A stretch of DNA of 63,250 bases, from NCBI RefSeq assembly GCF_024436055.1, contig NZ_JANFNH010000043.1, positions 1-63,250 on the forward strand, given 5' to 3'. This stretch comes from Streptantibioticus rubrisoli. GTDB taxonomy: Bacteria; Actinomycetota; Actinomycetes; Streptomycetales; Streptomycetaceae. Made by a program: the position numbers and the translations under genes. The notes below the pieces were generated by a model. The model saw only the letters and a program-made list of their open reading frames with translations, did not search any database and had not been told where the DNA came from. Below, in pieces: positions 10,311 to 21,169 of the stretch (the first letter of the stretch is position 1; the number at the start of each line of letters is the position of its first letter).

Positions 10311-11084
10311 TCAGAACCGGCGCGTGATCAGCGCCCGCTTGACCTCCTGGATGGCCTTGGTCACCTCGATACCGCGCGGGCAGGCGTCCGTGCAGTTGAA
10401 GGTGGTGCGGCAACGCCACACGCCTTCCTTGTCGTTGAGGATCTCAAGCCGCTGCTCGCCGCCCTCGTCACGCGAGTCGAAGATGAAGCGGTGCGCGTTG
10501 ACGATGGCCGCCGGTCCGAAGTACTGGCCGTCGTTCCAGAACACCGGGCAGGACGACGTGCACGCGGCGCACAGGATGCACTTGGTGGTGTCGTCGAAGC
10601 GCTCCCGGTCCTCGGCGGACTGGCGGCGCTCGCGGGTCGGCTCGTTGCCCTTGGTGATCAGGAACGGCATCACGTCCCGGTAGGCCTGGAAGAACGGCTC
10701 CATGTCGACCACGAGGTCCTTCAGGACCGCCATGCCCTTGATGGGCTCGATCGTGATCGGCTTCTCCGGGTTGATGTCCTTCAGCAGAGTCTTGCACGCC
10801 AGCCGGTTGCGGCCGTTGATGCGCATCGCGTCCGAGCCGCAGATGCCGTGCGCGCAGGAGCGGCGGAAGGTCAGCGAACCGTCGATCTCCCACTTGACCT
10901 TGTGGAGGGCGTCAAGGACGCGCTCCTTGGGGTCCATCTCCAGCTGGTAGTCGACCCACGAGACCTCGTCGGAGACCTCGGGGTTGAACCGGCGGACCCG
11001 CAGCGTGACGGTGATCGTCTCGAACGCGCTGTTCTCGGCCGCGTCCAGGGCGGCGGAGTGCTTGTCCAGCGTAGGGGTGCTCAT
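10311..11084 (-). CDS. sdhB: Succinate dehydrogenase iron-sulfur subunit
   Basis: Subunit of complex II (257 residues) that passes electrons from the flavoprotein to the membrane quinone site. All cluster ligands are visible: C77, C82, C85 and C97 for [2Fe-2S]; C169, C172 and C175 with C235 for [4Fe-4S]; C179, C225 and C231 for [3Fe-4S]. Its ATG overlaps the sdhA stop by 1 nt (TGATG), so it is translationally coupled. Last gene of sdhCDAB, followed by a strong terminator. Confidence 0.96.
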   Translation of the reverse strand: MSTPTLDKHSAALDAAENSAFETITVTLRVRRFNPEVSDEVSWVDYQLEMDPKERVLDALHKVKWEIDGSLTFRRSCAHGICGSDAMRINGRNRLACKTLLKDINPEKPITIEPIKGMAVLKDLVVDMEPFFQAYRDVMPFLITKGNEPTRERRQSAEDRERFDDTTKCILCAACTSSCPVFWNDGQYFGPAAIVNAHRFIFDSRDEGGEQRLEILNDKEGVWRCRTTFNCTDACPRGIEVTKAIQEVKRALITRRF

Positions 11085-12838
11085 CAGTACTTACGCTCCA
11101 TCGGCTGGTAGCGGGTCTGGACGACCGGCTTGTAGTCGAGGCGGATCGACTCGGTGCCGTCCTCGCCAACCTCGCGGTACGCCATGGTGTGCCGCATGAA
11201 GTTGACGTCGTCACGGTTCGGGTAGTCCTCGCGGTAGTGACCGCCGCGGGACTCCTTGCGGGCCAGCGCGGAGACGGCCAGCACCTCGGCCAGGTCGAGC
11301 AGGTTGCCCAGCTCGATGGCCTCCAGCAGGTCGGTGTTGTACCGCTTGCCCTTGTCCTGGACGCTGACGTTCTTGTAGCGCTGCTTCAGCTCGGCGATGT
11401 CCTCGACGGCCTGCTTCAGCGTCTGCTCGGTGCGGAACACCATGGCGTTGGTGTCCATGGTCTCCTGCAGCGCCTTGCGGATCTCGGCCACCCGCTCGTT
11501 GCCAGTGGACTCGCGCAGCGACTCGACCTGGCTGACCACGAGCTCGGACGGGTTCTCCGGCAACTCGACGAAGTCGTTCTCAGCTGCGAACTTCGCGGCG
11601 GCGATGCCCGCCCGGCGGCCGAACACGTTGATGTCCAGCAGGGAGTTGGTGCCCAGCCGGTTGGCGCCGTGCACCGAGACGCACGCCACCTCGCCCGCCG
11701 CGTACAGGCCCGGCACGACGGTCGTGTTGTCCGCCAGCACCTCGCCCTGGACGTTGGTCGGGATGCCGCCCATCGCGTAGTGCGCGGTCGGCTGGATCGG
11801 CACCGGGTCGGTGTACGGCTCGATGCCGAGGTAGGTGCGGGCGAACTCGGTGATGTCCGGCAGCTTGGCGTCCAGCTGCTCCGGCGGCAGGTGGGTCAGG
11901 TCCAGGTAGACGTGGTCGCCCTCGGGGCCGCAGCCGCGGCCCTCGCGGATCTCGGTGTAGATCGCGCGGGAGACCACGTCACGCGAGGCCAGGTCCTTCA
12001 TGACGGGCGCGTACTTCTCCATGAAGCGCTCGCCGTCCTTGTTGCGCAGGATGCCGCCCTCACCACGGGCACCCTCGGTGAGCAGGATGCCCATCCGCCA
12101 GATGCCGGTCGGGTGGAACTGGAAGAACTCCATGTCCTCCAGCGGCAGTCCGCGCCGGTAGGCGACCGCCTGGCCGTCACCGGTGAGGGTGTGCGCGTTG
12201 GAGGTCACCTTGAAGAACTTGCCGGTGCCACCGGAGGCGAACACCACGGCCTTCGCCTGGAAGACGTGGATCTCGCCGGTGGCCAGCTCGTAGGCCACCA
12301 CACCGGCGGTGCGCTTGACGCCGTCCACCTCGGTGAGCAGCAGGTCGAGCACGTAGAACTCGTTGAAGAACTCCACGCCCTCCTTGACACAGTTCTGGTA
12401 CAGCGTCTGGAGGATCATGTGGCCGGTGCGGTCGGCCGCGTAGCAGGCGCGGCGCACCGCGGCCTCGCCGTGGTTGCGGGTGTGGCCGCCGAAGCGGCGC
12501 TGGTCGATGGTGCCGTTCGGGGTCCGGTTGAACGGCAGGCCCATCTTCTCCAGGTCGAGGACCGCGTCGATGGCCTCCTTCGCCAGGATCTCGGCGGCGT
12601 CCTGGTCGACCAGGTAGTCACCGCCCTTGATCGTGTCGAAGGTGTGCCACTCCCAGTTGTCCTCCTCGACGTTGGCGAGGGCGGCGGCCATACCGCCCTG
12701 CGCGGCGCCGGTGTGGGAGCGGGTCGGGTAGAGCTTGGTCAGCACGGCGGTACGGCTGCGCTTGGTCGCCTCGATGGCCGCGCGCATGCCGGCGCCGCCG
12801 GCGCCGACGATGACGGTGTCGTACTTGTGGATCTGCAT
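11084..12838 (-). CDS. sdhA: Succinate dehydrogenase flavoprotein subunit
   Basis: Catalytic subunit of complex II (584 residues). It has the N-terminal FAD-binding [11 protein letters not shown], the covalent-FAD histidine H42 in [10 protein letters not shown], and the substrate-site segments HPTG and the [10 protein letters not shown] block. Full length. It oxidises succinate to fumarate at the cytoplasmic face of the membrane. It starts 16 bp after sdhD and overlaps sdhB. Confidence 0.97.
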   Translation of the reverse strand: MQIHKYDTVIVGAGGAGMRAAIEATKRSRTAVLTKLYPTRSHTGAAQGGMAAALANVEEDNWEWHTFDTIKGGDYLVDQDAAEILAKEAIDAVLDLEKMGLPFNRTPNGTIDQRRFGGHTRNHGEAAVRRACYAADRTGHMILQTLYQNCVKEGVEFFNEFYVLDLLLTEVDGVKRTAGVVAYELATGEIHVFQAKAVVFASGGTGKFFKVTSNAHTLTGDGQAVAYRRGLPLEDMEFFQFHPTGIWRMGILLTEGARGEGGILRNKDGERFMEKYAPVMKDLASRDVVSRAIYTEIREGRGCGPEGDHVYLDLTHLPPEQLDAKLPDITEFARTYLGIEPYTDPVPIQPTAHYAMGGIPTNVQGEVLADNTTVVPGLYAAGEVACVSVHGANRLGTNSLLDINVFGRRAGIAAAKFAAENDFVELPENPSELVVSQVESLRESTGNERVAEIRKALQETMDTNAMVFRTEQTLKQAVEDIAELKQRYKNVSVQDKGKRYNTDLLEAIELGNLLDLAEVLAVSALARKESRGGHYREDYPNRDDVNFMRHTMAYREVGEDGTESIRLDYKPVVQTRYQPMERKY

Positions 12839-12854
12839 CGCGTCAGCCCCGCGT

Positions 12855-13328
12855 CTACTGGATGTTCGGGTCGAAGGTGAAGATCACCAGCGTGCCCAGG
12901 AAAACGGTGAACACCGTGGCCGTGTAGAGCAGCCACTTCAACCAGAACCGGGTGGTGTCCCGCTCGGCGTAGTCGTTGATGACCGTCCGCAGGCCGTTGG
13001 CGCCGTGCAGCATCGCGAGCCACAGCATGCACAGGTCCCACAGCTGCCAGAACGGTGAGGCCCAGCGGCCCGCCACGAAGGCGAAGCCGATCTTGGTGAC
13101 GCCGCCGTCCAGCACCAACTGGATCAGCAGGTGGCCGAGGACCAGCACCACCAGGACGATGCCGGACAGCCGCATGAACAGCCAGCCGTACATCTCGAAG
13201 TTGGTGCGGGTGGCGCGCGGTGTGCGCTTGCTGCGGGCGCGCGGCGGCTCGATGACCGGTGCCGGGTTGTCCGGGCTGAAGGTGGTGGCGCTCGTCGCCA
13301 CGGCGTCGACAGGAGTCTCGGCAGACAT
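12855..13328 (-). CDS. sdhD: Succinate dehydrogenase hydrophobic membrane anchor subunit
   Basis: Protein of 157 residues with a hydrophilic N-terminal extension (about 45 residues) and three transmembrane helices, one carrying the haem/quinone-site type pattern [17 protein letters not shown] set the start at the ATG at 13328; the longer open frame would run into sdhC. It follows sdhC with 2 bp between genes. It anchors SdhAB and helps form the quinone site. Confidence 0.92.
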   Translation of the reverse strand: MSAETPVDAVATSATTFSPDNPAPVIEPPRARSKRTPRATRTNFEMYGWLFMRLSGIVLVVLVLGHLLIQLVLDGGVTKIGFAFVAGRWASPFWQLWDLCMLWLAMLHGANGLRTVINDYAERDTTRFWLKWLLYTATVFTVFLGTLVIFTFDPNIQ

Positions 13329-13330
13329 TC

Positions 13331-13711
13331 TCAGCTCCCGAACAGAGTGCGCAGGGTGTGCTGCAGGACGGGGTAGAACGCCCCGGCCATCAGCACGATC
13401 CAGATACCGACCACGGACCACAGCATCTGGCGCTGGTACCGCGGGCCCTTGGCCCAGAAGTCGACGGCGATGACGCGCAGGCCGTTCAGGGCGTGGAAGA
13501 GGATGGCCGCGACCAGGCCGTACTCCATCAGGTTGACGATGGGGTTCTTGTAGGTCGCGACCACGTTGTCGTAGGCCTGCGGGGACACACGAACGAGCGA
13601 GGTGTCGAGGACGTGGACGAACAGGAAGAAGAAGATGAGGACACCGGTGACTCGATGAGCCACCCAGGACCACATACCTTCCCGGCCGCGGTACAGCGTT
13701 CCAGCCGGCAC
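13331..13711 (-). CDS. sdhC: Succinate dehydrogenase cytochrome b556 subunit
   Basis: Protein of 126 residues with three transmembrane helices and the conserved WSWVAHRVTGVLIFFFLFVH segment plus LFHALNGLRVI, whose histidine is a likely haem ligand. I chose the GTG at 13711 because GGAGG lies 6 nt upstream and the resulting N-terminus matches the known actinobacterial SdhC length; the frame stays open to 13786. First gene of the operon. Confidence 0.92.
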   Translation of the reverse strand: MPAGTLYRGREGMWSWVAHRVTGVLIFFFLFVHVLDTSLVRVSPQAYDNVVATYKNPIVNLMEYGLVAAILFHALNGLRVIAVDFWAKGPRYQRQMLWSVVGIWIVLMAGAFYPVLQHTLRTLFGS

Positions 13712-13866
13712 GGAAAACCCTCCGGATACGGGACTAGGGGCCTTGCCGGCTTCACTGTCGGTCGGGCCCGGCCGGGTACGGTCCACCGGCCCCCGACATC
13801 GTAGCGACGCCCTTCGCCGCTTGGTCGTCGGGGTGGCTCAGGTGTGATCGATCCCGCACATGCGGG

Positions 13867-14448
13867 CTACTGGCCGCCCCCTGGGGGTGACCCCAGAGCG
13901 CCCAGCCGGGGTGTGTCGCGGCGGGCGGGCCGGGCCAGTCGGGCGAGCCGGCCGCGGGCGAGGGCGCGCAGCTCGTCGGCGGCGACGGCACGTTCCTGCT
14001 CGGGAGTGTTGCCGAGCCGCAGCCGTAGACAGGCCAGTACGTGGTCGAGGTGCTCGTCCGGGTGAACGTCGTCAAGGCAGATGACGAAGGGGTGGCCGAA
14101 ACGCCGCTCGTACTCGGCGAGTCCGACCCGCAGCGCGGTGTGCGCCGCGAGGCCGCCACCGGGCGGCAGCGGCAACGGGCGCTCACCGGCCAGTGCTTCG
14201 GCCAGGTCGCCCGGGGTCAGCCGGTAGGCGGCGGTGTCCGCGGCGGCGAGTAGCGCGCCCAGATCGGGGTACGGGCGGTGCGCGGCCATGCGGCGCGCCC
14301 ATTGGCGGCAGCCGCAGCAGGTGAGCAGCGCGGTCTCGGCGGCGGCGGTCGCGGCGCGGTTGAGCGCCGCGAGCCCTGTGACGGGGCTGCCGTGGGCGCG
14401 GCCCTGCCGCGGTATCGGCGCCGACGTTCCGGGGAGGTCGCTGGCCAG
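13867..14448 (-). CDS. OHCU decarboxylase-like protein with an apparent CTG start
   Basis: Resembles 2-oxo-4-hydroxy-4-carboxy-5-ureidoimidazoline decarboxylase, a uric acid catabolism enzyme. Conserved-looking parts include the GCRQWARRMAAHRPYPDLG segment and FGHPFVICLDD. The first ATG in this frame (14289) would cut off the first conserved helix. Upstream in the same frame there is no ATG, GTG or TTG, but CTG at 14448 sits 6 nt after a perfect AGGAGG, giving 193 residues. The HPxxG catalytic block of the classical enzyme is not apparent (the aligned stretch reads LAGERPLPLP), so this may be a divergent paralogue. No other uricase-pathway gene is nearby. Confidence 0.65.
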   Translation of the reverse strand: MASDLPGTSAPIPRQGRAHGSPVTGLAALNRAATAAAETALLTCCGCRQWARRMAAHRPYPDLGALLAAADTAAYRLTPGDLAEALAGERPLPLPPGGGLAAHTALRVGLAEYERRFGHPFVICLDDVHPDEHLDHVLACLRLRLGNTPEQERAVAADELRALARGRLARLARPARRDTPRLGALGSPPGGGQ

Positions 14449-14888
14449 CTTCGGCCTCCTGATGCGATGGATGCGATGGATGCGATACGGAAATGTTGCG
14501 AGAAAACGGGATAGAGCACCCGGGGGAGCGGCAGAAGACGGTGCCGGAGAGAGGACTCGGACAACGTATCGGCGGATGCGCGTACTTGACCGCCAGATGT
14601 GCGAATTTCACCCGTACGGGAGAGAAATCGGCCACGAGGTGGACAGGGTGGCCGTAACGGCAGAGGCGGCCGGAGTCGCCTCCCCCCACAGGAGCGTCTC
14701 CGGCCGCCGTCTCGCGGCGCGTGCCGTTCTGCGCGTCGCTTACTCAAGACAGCGCCAACGGGCGCGAAAGTGTCACACCCCCCGCCGCGGGCCCAACACG
14801 GGCCGTTTCGGCGCCACTTGTACACCGAGGCGTACCGGGCAGGCGCTGGATACCGGATCGGTAGTCGGAGCGGACGTTCGGATCAGGC
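14449..14888. promoter_or_regulatory. 440-bp divergent intergenic region with hairpin and 9-bp repeats
   Basis: This lies between the minus-strand OHCU-like gene and the plus-strand sigma factor. It holds three copies of a 9-bp unit ATGCGATGG (14462-14487, last copy partial) and an 11-bp perfect stem (14665-14675 with 14698-14708). No convincing ORF is present. Promoters for both genes should lie here, but I cannot place them confidently. Confidence 0.5.
14462..14487. repeat. Short 9-bp tandem repeat
   Basis: Two full copies and one partial copy of ATGCGATGG lie directly upstream of the AGGAGG of the OHCU-like gene, on the strand opposite to it. They fall in its 5' untranslated leader. Confidence 0.8.
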
Positions 14889-15533
14889 ATGATGAGGCGC
14901 GTGGTGGGGGCTGACCAGGACACGGACGAAGCGCGGGTGACGGCTGCCATAGCGGCCGCCCAGCGCGGCGACGAGGCTGCCTTCCGCACCGTCTACCGCA
15001 GCGTCCATCCCCGTCTGCTCGCCTACGTACGCACGCTGGTCGGCGACGTGGACGCCGAGGACGTCGCCTCCGAGGCGTGGTTGCAGATCACCCGGGACCT
15101 CGACCGGTTCACCGGGGACGCCGACCGGTTCCGTGGCTGGACCGCGACGATCGCCCGGAACCGAGCACTGGACCATCTGCGTCGTGTCGGCCGAAGGCCT
15201 GTCGTGGGCGCCGACGAATCGGTTCTCTACGGCATGCCGGACCGCGCGGACACCGCGGGACAGGCACTGGAAGCGCTGGCCACCGATCGGGCCATGGCGT
15301 TGATAGCGCGGCTGCCGGTGGACCAGGCGGAGGCCGTGATGCTGCGTGCGGTGGTGGGGCTGGACGCCAAGGGCGCGGCGGAGGTGCTCGGCAAGCGTCC
15401 GGGCGCGGTACGCACGGCAGCGCACCGCGGGCTACGACGGTTGGCGGAGCTGTTGGAGGACGGCACGGGGGGCATTGGGACGGACGACGGTGTGACGTTT
15501 GCGGCCGCGCCGACGCAGAAGGACGTGAGATGA
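14889..15533 (+). CDS. ECF-type RNA polymerase sigma factor
   Basis: Group IV sigma-70 factor of 214 residues. Region 2 is seen in FRTVYRSVHPRLLAYVRTLVGDVDAEDVASE and the WTATIARNRALDHLRR helix; region 4 in LPVDQAEAVMLRAVVGLDAKGAAEVLG and GAVRTAAHRGLRRLAE. It directs core polymerase to a specific stress or envelope regulon, not identifiable here. Its stop overlaps the next gene's start (ATGA), so the two are translationally coupled. The partner is a predicted membrane protein and probably the sigma regulator. Confidence 0.88.
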   Translation: MMRRVVGADQDTDEARVTAAIAAAQRGDEAAFRTVYRSVHPRLLAYVRTLVGDVDAEDVASEAWLQITRDLDRFTGDADRFRGWTATIARNRALDHLRRVGRRPVVGADESVLYGMPDRADTAGQALEALATDRAMALIARLPVDQAEAVMLRAVVGLDAKGAAEVLGKRPGAVRTAAHRGLRRLAELLEDGTGGIGTDDGVTFAAAPTQKDVR

Positions 15534-16630
15534 GCGGAAGCCGCCATGACTGGCTGGATGAGGAAGCCGCCGAGCGTCTGCTGAGCGGCGAACCAGTCAA
15601 TGCCGGGGACCCCGCCGACGCCGGGGACAAGGGACGCGACGGAACCCCAACCGTCCGGGCCCTGACCGAGCTGTTGGCCGCGGCCACCCGCTCCACGGTC
15701 GAACAGGGCCGTGAGGACGCGGCGTTGGCGGCTTTCCGCGCGGCCCGCGAGCACACCGCCCCCGCCGTGGAGTCCGCGGCGACCGGGGCGGTCGTCGGCG
15801 TACCGCTGCCGCCCGAGGAGCCGGTCACCGAGGCCACGGACAACGCTGTCCCCTTTGCGCCGGAATTCTCGCCGGAATTCGCGCCGGAATACGCGCCCGA
15901 GCGGCGCAGACGGCTGCGGCGGCTGCGCGGCCTGTCCGGTTCGGCGAAGGTCGCGGTGGCCGCGGCCTTCGCGGCGACCGCACTGGTCGGCGGGGTCGCC
16001 GCGGCGGCCGGTACCGGGGTGATCCCCTCGCCGTTCAGCAGCGGCGACACCACCCCCGAGTCGACTGACGGCTCCCAGGCGCCGTCACTGGACGGCAGCG
16101 CGGTGCCGCAGACCCCCGACGGCGCGCCCTCGACGGTGCCCGACTCGCCGGGCGCCGCGACCAGGGGCGGCGCCGGTACGGAGTCGCCGTCCCAGTCGCC
16201 CGGCGGCTCCGGCACGCCCGGCGCGGCGGGCGGAACCAACAGCTCCACGCCGGGGGACCACGGTCAGGGCAACTGGGACCAGGGCTCCGACGACCATGAC
16301 CCGGACGCGTTGTGCCGCGCCTACCTGGCGGCGGCGGGCGGCGGCGGGCTGCGGGGCAATGAGTGGCAGTGGCTGTCCAAGGCCGCGGGCGGCCAGCAGG
16401 CCGTTGACGCGTACTGCCGCCAGCGGCTGGGCCTCGGCTCCGGCGGTGACCGGCAGTCGCACGGCGGCACCAACGGCTCCGGCAACGGCGGCGGCAGCGG
16501 CAACTCCAACGGCGGCACCGGTGGCACCGGTGGTACCGGCGGCGGTGACGGCAACGGCAACGGCGGCAATGGCAACGGCAACAGTGGCGGCCGGGGCAAC
16601 AACCGGCTGGTCCAGCTGCCGCCCCTGTGA
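15530..16630 (+). CDS. Single-pass membrane protein coupled to the ECF sigma factor (putative anti-sigma)
   Basis: Protein of 366 residues: a cytosolic N-terminal part (1-138), one transmembrane helix at about 139-161, then a long extracytoplasmic tail rich in Ser/Thr/Pro/Gly that ends in Gly/Asn/Thr low-complexity repeats. Positions 110-124 hold a small repeat of PEF/PEY units. It has no zinc-binding HxxxCxxC anti-sigma motif that I can see. The ATGA overlap with the sigma gene and the membrane topology argue for an anti-sigma or sensor role (inference). Confidence 0.75.
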   Translation: MSGSRHDWLDEEAAERLLSGEPVNAGDPADAGDKGRDGTPTVRALTELLAAATRSTVEQGREDAALAAFRAAREHTAPAVESAATGAVVGVPLPPEEPVTEATDNAVPFAPEFSPEFAPEYAPERRRRLRRLRGLSGSAKVAVAAAFAATALVGGVAAAAGTGVIPSPFSSGDTTPESTDGSQAPSLDGSAVPQTPDGAPSTVPDSPGAATRGGAGTESPSQSPGGSGTPGAAGGTNSSTPGDHGQGNWDQGSDDHDPDALCRAYLAAAGGGGLRGNEWQWLSKAAGGQQAVDAYCRQRLGLGSGGDRQSHGGTNGSGNGGGSGNSNGGTGGTGGTGGGDGNGNGGNGNGNSGGRGNNRLVQLPPL

Positions 16631-16779
16631 GCCCGGGCGGCGAGCCCCGGAAACAGCGCCGCAGTAGGCCGCGAACGGCGGTGTAACACTTTTCAACCAC
16701 CTGGCGCAGATGCTTATGGGTCGACTGGTCATCGACCCGCGGCGTGTCGGTTCCCCCGTTACCGACGCGGACCGCGCCT

Positions 16780-16819
16780 GACGCGGGTGGGGCGCCTTTC
16801 CCCCCGCCCCACCCGCGTC
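16780..16819. terminator. Rho-independent-like hairpin
   Basis: Perfect 15-bp GC-rich stem (16780-16794 with 16805-16819) and a 10-nt pyrimidine loop, 150 bp after the putative anti-sigma gene. The rest of the 340-bp gap (16631-16970) holds no gene that I can see; no cobalamin riboswitch was recognised upstream of the mutase. Confidence 0.75.
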
Positions 16820-16970
16820 GACAGGCCTCCTGTGATGTCACGCCCCCGTTCGGGCATGCTGTGAGCAAGGTCCCAGCGTGCGGGGCTCCACCGATCGCAC
16901 GCCCGCCACTACAGTCCGTTGCGGGGGCTGCGGTTACTCGTCGGTAGACACGAGCGGGAGGCGTTAGGAC

Positions 16971-18569
<1,599 letters not shown>

Positions 18570-18582
18570 CCTCCGAGCCCTG

Positions 18583-18618
18583 AAGGGGCGCGCGGAACTG
18601 CGCGACCAGCCACAACGG
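18583..18618. repeat. Streptomyces-type dispersed intergenic element
   Basis: The stretch GGGGCGCGCGGAACTGCGCG followed by ACCAGCCACAACGG matches a short element seen repeatedly between genes in Streptomyces genomes. It sits in the gap between the convergent mutase and acyltransferase genes. Confidence 0.5.
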
Positions 18619-18701
18619 TGCCGCGGACGATCGACGGCCCATCGACCACACCCCGCACATCCACCGCCCCCCGCCCATCGACCGCGCCCCCAGCGGAGCG
18701 G

Positions 18702-19820
18702 CTAGCGCGACCCGTCCCGCAGGGCGCGCCGCAGGCGGGGTGCGAGGGGCCGCTCCACGGCCACATGCAGCAGCCAGGCCAGTGCCAGCATCGCCGCCGC
18801 CGTACCCGCCAGTGCCACCGGTGCCGGGAGGCGCAGGTCGTGGTGGAGTGCCGGGATCACCACCCAGCCCAGGTGCTCGTGGACCAGGTAGAACGGGTAC
18901 GTCAGCGCGCCCGCGGTGGTCAGCCAGCGCCAGTCGACCCGGCTGACCGGGGTCAACGTGACCGCGGCCACCGCCGCGAACGCCAGCGTGACCAGGGCGA
19001 TCACCGTGAGCTGGGTGCGGTGGTGGAAGGCCGCCACATGCGCGGGCGCCACCAACTCCCGTACCGCGTAGTGCTGGCCGAGCAGCCAGCCGACGGCGAC
19101 CACCGCCCAGCCGGTGGCGTCATGCCCGTACCGGTACACCAGGTACAGACCGATGCCACCGAGGAAGAACGGCGCGTAGTCGGGCATCAGTAGCTGCTGC
19201 AGCAGCGGCTCATGGGCCGCGTCGGCGAAGACGGCGCCCGCCGTCCACAGCGTGCAGAACAGCAGCACCCGGCGCCGGTTGGCGCCGCGCCACAGCACGC
19301 ACAGCGCGAACAGCAGGTAGAACCGCAGCTCCGCCCAGAGCGTCCAGCACACCCCGAGCACCCGCTTGGCGCCGACCGGCATCTGCAGCATGGTCAGGTT
19401 GGTCAGCAGATCGCTGGGCGAGACCGGATGGAACGCCACCCATGGCAGCGCGAAGACGAAGGTGACCAGCAGTATCGCCGCCCAGTAGGCGGGCAGCAGC
19501 CGACCCGCCCGCGAGGCGGCGAACGCCATCGGGGAGCGGCCCCAGCCGCTCATGCAGATGACGAACCCGCTGATGACGAAGAAGAGTTGGACCCCGAGGC
19601 AGCCGTACGAGGCCGGTCCGGCAAGGCTCGGGAAGAGCTTGTGCGGCGAGGCGCCCCAGGCGCGGGTGATGTCGCCGCCGCGCCCGGCGTAGTGGTACGC
19701 GCACACCGACAGCGCCGCCACCAGCCGCAGCCCGTCCAACGCCCGCAGCCGCCCGGCGCGCCCGCCGCCCGACACCACGGCCGGAGCCGGTCGCGCGGCG
19801 GCGATCGGCTGCGCGGTCAC
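18702..19820 (-). CDS. Acyltransferase 3 family membrane protein
   Basis: Integral membrane O-acyltransferase of 372 residues with about ten hydrophobic helices. The family start RLRALDGLRLVAALSVCAYHY contains the conserved histidine, and GCLGVQLFFVISGFVICMSGWG is the second signature. It likely adds acetyl groups to an extracytoplasmic glycan. The GTG start at 19820 overlaps the stop of the upstream glycosyltransferase gene (GTGA), so it belongs to that operon and may decorate the nonulosonic-acid polymer (inference). Confidence 0.85.
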   Translation of the reverse strand: MTAQPIAAARPAPAVVSGGGRAGRLRALDGLRLVAALSVCAYHYAGRGGDITRAWGASPHKLFPSLAGPASYGCLGVQLFFVISGFVICMSGWGRSPMAFAASRAGRLLPAYWAAILLVTFVFALPWVAFHPVSPSDLLTNLTMLQMPVGAKRVLGVCWTLWAELRFYLLFALCVLWRGANRRRVLLFCTLWTAGAVFADAAHEPLLQQLLMPDYAPFFLGGIGLYLVYRYGHDATGWAVVAVGWLLGQHYAVRELVAPAHVAAFHHRTQLTVIALVTLAFAAVAAVTLTPVSRVDWRWLTTAGALTYPFYLVHEHLGWVVIPALHHDLRLPAPVALAGTAAAMLALAWLLHVAVERPLAPRLRRALRDGSR

Positions 19821-21169
19821 GAGGTGGCCGCCTGGCGGTCGGCGGCCCGGTCGGTGCTCCGCGAGGTCAGCACCCGGGCCCGGCGCACCACCCTGCGCAC
19901 CGTGCGGCTGCGCGGCAGGAAGGCGAGTTGGGACGGTACGCCACCGGGCAGCGCCAGCGAGGTGAGTCGGCGCCGCTTGAAGTACCGCCGGTCCTCGGGG
20001 TGTTCGGACAGCTGGCGCACCGCCTCGTCGCGCAGGTGCGGGTACGCCTTGGACTGCATACAGTAGCCCACCGCCCGCAGCAGCCCGGTGATTTCCGCGG
20101 TGGACCGCGGCCTGCCTGCGGGCTCGCGGTCGTCCAGCGGTGGCAGCAGGGCGTCGACGAGGGTGACCGGCACCCGGTTGCTGTTCTGGAACGGAGACAG
20201 CCGCTCCAGCAGCAGCCCGGTGCCGGTGCGGGCCACCGGCAGGTCGAAGAACCGCGAGGCGGTGAGCAGGGCGGTGGAGAAGCAACCCACCACCAGCGCG
20301 GGCCGCAGCCGCTGGAACAGCACCTCGGCGAGGACCGGGGTGTCGCAGACGGTCAGCTCGACGCCGAGCTCCGCGGCCTCCTTCTCCAGCAGGTGCGGCC
20401 AGTGCGCGGGCGCGGTCGGATGCGGCTTGAACACCGCGCTGCGGTGGCCGCGCGCCGCGATCCCGCGCAGCATGCGCAGGTGCAGCCGCTCCTCCTCCTC
20501 GGTGGTGAGGATCTCCAGCGCCGACAGGTACTGGCCGAGCAGCAGCGCCGGACCGTCCGCCGCCACCGGCCGGTCGTCGCAGGCGGCCAACTGCTCAAGT
20601 ACCGCCCGGAAGGCCCCGGTTGGTACCACCTCGGGCCTGACCCTGTGCTCCGACAGCAGCAGCGGGGCCAGGCCCGGCACCAGGTCGAGGTGGAGCAGTC
20701 GGCGGATGCGGCTGGTGACCAGCAGCTCCAGTTTGTTGCGGGTGGGGCCGTAGCTCATCAGGCCGTCCGCGTAGACGTCGATGGGCGCGGCCGGGAAGAG
20801 CTGGACGAGCGCCAGCGCGGGTTCCACCTGGATGGACTCCACAGCTAGTTCTATCTCGTCGTCCCCCAACCGCCACAGCAGCCTCAGGTGCCGCTCCCAC
20901 AGCGGTACGTCGTCCGGGCGCGGGCTCCAACCGCTGGGATGGAACGGGGAGATGGTCTCGTTCCACGACAGCACCTGGTCGAAGCGGTCGCGTAGCGCGG
21001 TGAAGCCCGGCATCCGGTCCAGCGGTGCGGTGGTCTCCGGCACCGGAGCGTTATTGCTGACCAGCAGGATCCGCCGGTCGGCCGGAGGGAACCGGTCGGC
21101 GTCCAGCGCGGCGGCCAAGGTGGCGGCGCCGTAGAGGGTGGACGCCAGGAAGATCTGGGTACGCGCCAT
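19817..21169 (-). CDS. Polysialyltransferase-like glycosyltransferase
   Basis: Protein of 450 residues resembling the alpha-2,8-polysialyltransferase (POLYST) family: an N-terminal QIFLASTLYGAATLAAAL segment, KPHPTAPAHWPHLLEKEAAELG in the middle with the HP motif implicated in donor binding, and VVGCFSTALLTASRF near residue 290. It likely uses a CMP-activated nonulosonic acid made by the neuA/neuB genes nearby to extend a polymer. It overlaps the GT2 gene by 1 nt (TGATG) and the acyltransferase gene by 4 nt. The family call rests on motif recognition by eye. Confidence 0.75.
   Translation of the reverse strand: MARTQIFLASTLYGAATLAAALDADRFPPADRRILLVSNNAPVPETTAPLDRMPGFTALRDRFDQVLSWNETISPFHPSGWSPRPDDVPLWERHLRLLWRLGDDEIELAVESIQVEPALALVQLFPAAPIDVYADGLMSYGPTRNKLELLVTSRIRRLLHLDLVPGLAPLLLSEHRVRPEVVPTGAFRAVLEQLAACDDRPVAADGPALLLGQYLSALEILTTEEEERLHLRMLRGIAARGHRSAVFKPHPTAPAHWPHLLEKEAAELGVELTVCDTPVLAEVLFQRLRPALVVGCFSTALLTASRFFDLPVARTGTGLLLERLSPFQNSNRVPVTLVDALLPPLDDREPAGRPRSTAEITGLLRAVGYCMQSKAYPHLRDEAVRQLSEHPEDRRYFKRRRLTSLALPGGVPSQLAFLPRSRTVRRVVRRARVLTSRSTDRAADRQAATS

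Noticed and set aside
16640-16970. Possible cobalamin riboswitch before the mutase gene
   Set aside because: No B12-box sequence or matching architecture; only a terminator-like hairpin is present.
18702-20285. Acyltransferase frame extending to 20285
   Set aside because: The portion upstream of GTG 19820 is an alternative frame of the polysialyltransferase-like gene; the GTGA overlap marks the true start.
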